A DNA stretch of 7,713 nt from an uncultured Prevotella sp. (lineage in GTDB: Bacteria > Bacteroidota > Bacteroidia > Bacteroidales > Bacteroidaceae). The position numbers were made by a program, and so were the translations under genes. Every line of letters starts with the position of its first letter. Positions within the stretch are counted from its first letter, which is position 1. Where the stretch lies: positions 1 through 7,713 of the forward strand of contig CAJOHP010000136.1 in assembly GCA_905234355.1 (NCBI GenBank). The letters are read 5' to 3'. This document shows positions 6,734 through 7,713 of the stretch, piece after piece. The notes beneath the pieces are model-generated. The model saw only the letters and a program-made list of their open reading frames with translations. It did not search any database and was not told the origin of the DNA.

Positions 6734-6741
6734 TACCTTTG
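6734..6741 (+). promoter_or_regulatory. -7 element of the permease promoter
   Basis: TACCTTTG matches the Bacteroidetes -7 consensus TANNTTTG exactly and would start transcription near 6747, about 26 nt before the ATG at 6773. No TTTG lies 19-21 nt upstream, so the -33 half is weak or absent. Confidence 0.55.
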
Positions 6742-6772
6742 CATCCCATTTTCAGGATAACAAGAACAAAGA

Positions 6773-7713
6773 ATGAAGACAATAGACTTTAAGCCGAAGA
6801 TGATTTCGGCACTACGCACCTACAACCGCCAGACACTGATGTCCGACGTGCTGGCCGGTCTCATCGTGGGCATCGTGGCACTGCCTCTGGCCATCGCCTT
6901 CGGCATCGCATCGGGCGTAAGCCCTGAGAAGGGCATCATCACCGCCATCGTGGCGGGCTTCGTCGTCTCGGCCACGGGCGGCAGCCGTGTGCAGATAGGA
7001 GGGCCCACGGGCGCCTTCATCGTCATCGTGGCCGGCATCATCGGCCAGTATGGCATGACGGGACTGACCATCGCCACGCTCATGGCAGGCGTCTTCCTCG
7101 TGGGCTTCGGACTGCTGCGCCTGGGCACCATTATCAAGTACATCCCCTACCCCATCGTCGTGGGCTTCACCAGCGGCATCGCCGTGACCATCTTCACCAC
7201 GCAGGTGAAGGACTTGCTGGGCATGCAGATGGCCGAGGTGCCCGCCGACTTCATCGAGAAGTGGATAGCCTACTTCCACAACCTCACCACCATCGACGTG
7301 TGGAGCGCCGCCGTGGGCGTGAGCAGCGTGGCACTGATAGGACTGTGGCCGATGCTCACGGGGGCGTCGTTTGTGTCGTCGCGCTCGTCGGCACTATCCA
7401 AGATACCAGGCTCGCTCGTGGCCATCGTCGTGATGACCGTGGCCGCACTGCTGCTCAAGGAGTATGCCGGCGTGACGTCGATTGAGACCATCGGCGACCG
7501 CTTCAGCATCAGCTCCCGTCTGCCCGAGGCCGCCGTGCCCGACCTGACGTGGGACACCATCAAGGCGCTGGTCACCCCCGCACTGACCATCGCCGTGCTG
7601 GGCGCCATAGAGTCGCTGCTCTCGGCCACCGTGGCCGACGGCGTGACGGGCGACCACCACAACTCCAACACCGAGCTGATAGGACAGGGACTGGCCAACA
7701 ATCGCCATCGCAT
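6773..7713 (+). CDS. SulP-family anion permease, N-terminal part (runs off window)
   Basis: Encodes the membrane domain of a SulP-family (SLC26-like) inner-membrane transporter for sulfate, bicarbonate or a similar anion; the substrate cannot be told from sequence. The ATG at 6773 follows an A-rich leader (AAGAACAAAG). In 313 readable codons there are hydrophobic helices throughout. Family hallmarks are ALPLAIAFGIASGVSPE (36-52), GGSRVQIGGPTGAF (69-82), IPYPIVVGFTSGIA, and near the end AIESLLSATVADG with E280 followed by NTELIGQGLAN. After N309 the readable frame gives NRHRH, but removing one A at 7700/7701 gives ANIAIA, the kind of sequence expected before the FGGIP motif. The frame is thus probably broken 13 bases before the edge. 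The second half and any STAS domain lie outside the window. It is divergent from the helicase operon. Confidence 0.9.
   Translation, partial: MKTIDFKPKMISALRTYNRQTLMSDVLAGLIVGIVALPLAIAFGIASGVSPEKGIITAIVAGFVVSATGGSRVQIGGPTGAFIVIVAGIIGQYGMTGLTIATLMAGVFLVGFGLLRLGTIIKYIPYPIVVGFTSGIAVTIFTTQVKDLLGMQMAEVPADFIEKWIAYFHNLTTIDVWSAAVGVSSVALIGLWPMLTGASFVSSRSSALSKIPGSLVAIVVMTVAALLLKEYAGVTSIETIGDRFSISSRLPEAAVPDLTWDTIKALVTPALTIAVLGAIESLLSATVADGVTGDHHNSNTELIGQGLANNRHR

Larger units (their letters stand above)
6547..6772. other. Divergent regulatory region between helicase operon and permease
   Basis: This 226-bp non-coding stretch is visibly richer in A and T than the genes. It holds the operon promoter, the 18-bp palindrome, the CGGCAT dyad and the permease -7 element. 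The two inferred transcription starts (about 6580 minus, about 6747 plus) are roughly 167 bp apart and do not overlap, so the two units could be controlled separately. I see no riboswitch or small RNA in it. Confidence 0.7.

Noticed and set aside
6812..7279. Minus-strand open frames opposite the permease (also 7270-7713)
   Set aside because: The plus strand has unmistakable SulP motifs from the ATG at 6773; the opposite frames are motif-free shadows.

Overview
The window looks like a chromosomal segment of a GC-rich Bacteroidales bacterium, possibly Prevotellaceae. The class-level guess rests on a TTTG-N20-TANNTTTG promoter (Bacteroidetes-type -33/-7 elements), the absence of Shine-Dalgarno sequences before the starts, and the family types of the proteins. 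The family-level guess is weak.

Layout. (1) Positions 1-284 carry no convincing gene. They hold five copies of a 9-bp core (TAGGGGGTA, the first copy inverted) spaced exactly 22 bp centre to centre, then a palindromic segment (about 196-263) that resembles a dispersed repeat. (2) Positions 285-6546 on the minus strand form a tight three-gene run: an SNF2-family helicase (6546 to 3727), an unrecognised 642-residue protein with a possible XPB/Ssl2-type helicase-associated C-terminus (3708 to 1780), and comEC (1765 to 285). Gaps are 18 and 14 nt, so one transcript from the promoter at about 6617-6586 is likely. comEC is split by a -1 frame change near 1118-1150. Its two pieces meet in a 4-nt ATGA overlap at the start of the Competence domain. 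(3) Positions 6547-6772 are a divergent AT-richer control region with two promoters and two dyads. (4) From 6773 on the plus strand there is a SulP-family anion permease, cut off by the window end. One extra base near 7700 appears to break its frame just before the edge.

How the genes fit together. The helicase and the 642-residue protein look like a functional pair acting on DNA or on nucleoprotein complexes. ComEC is the inner-membrane channel for single-stranded DNA uptake. Its place in the same run links DNA uptake to a DNA translocase, although the broken frame means uptake may not work here. The permease is transcribed away from the operon and is probably unrelated in function.

Two single-base frame problems in one short window (comEC and the permease) raise the possibility of indel errors in the assembly. 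Both should be checked against reads before any biological reading. I see no defence island, CRISPR array, RNA gene or transposase. The best candidates for something undescribed are the 22-bp array, the helicase/642-residue pair, and the 18-bp palindrome upstream of the helicase promoter.
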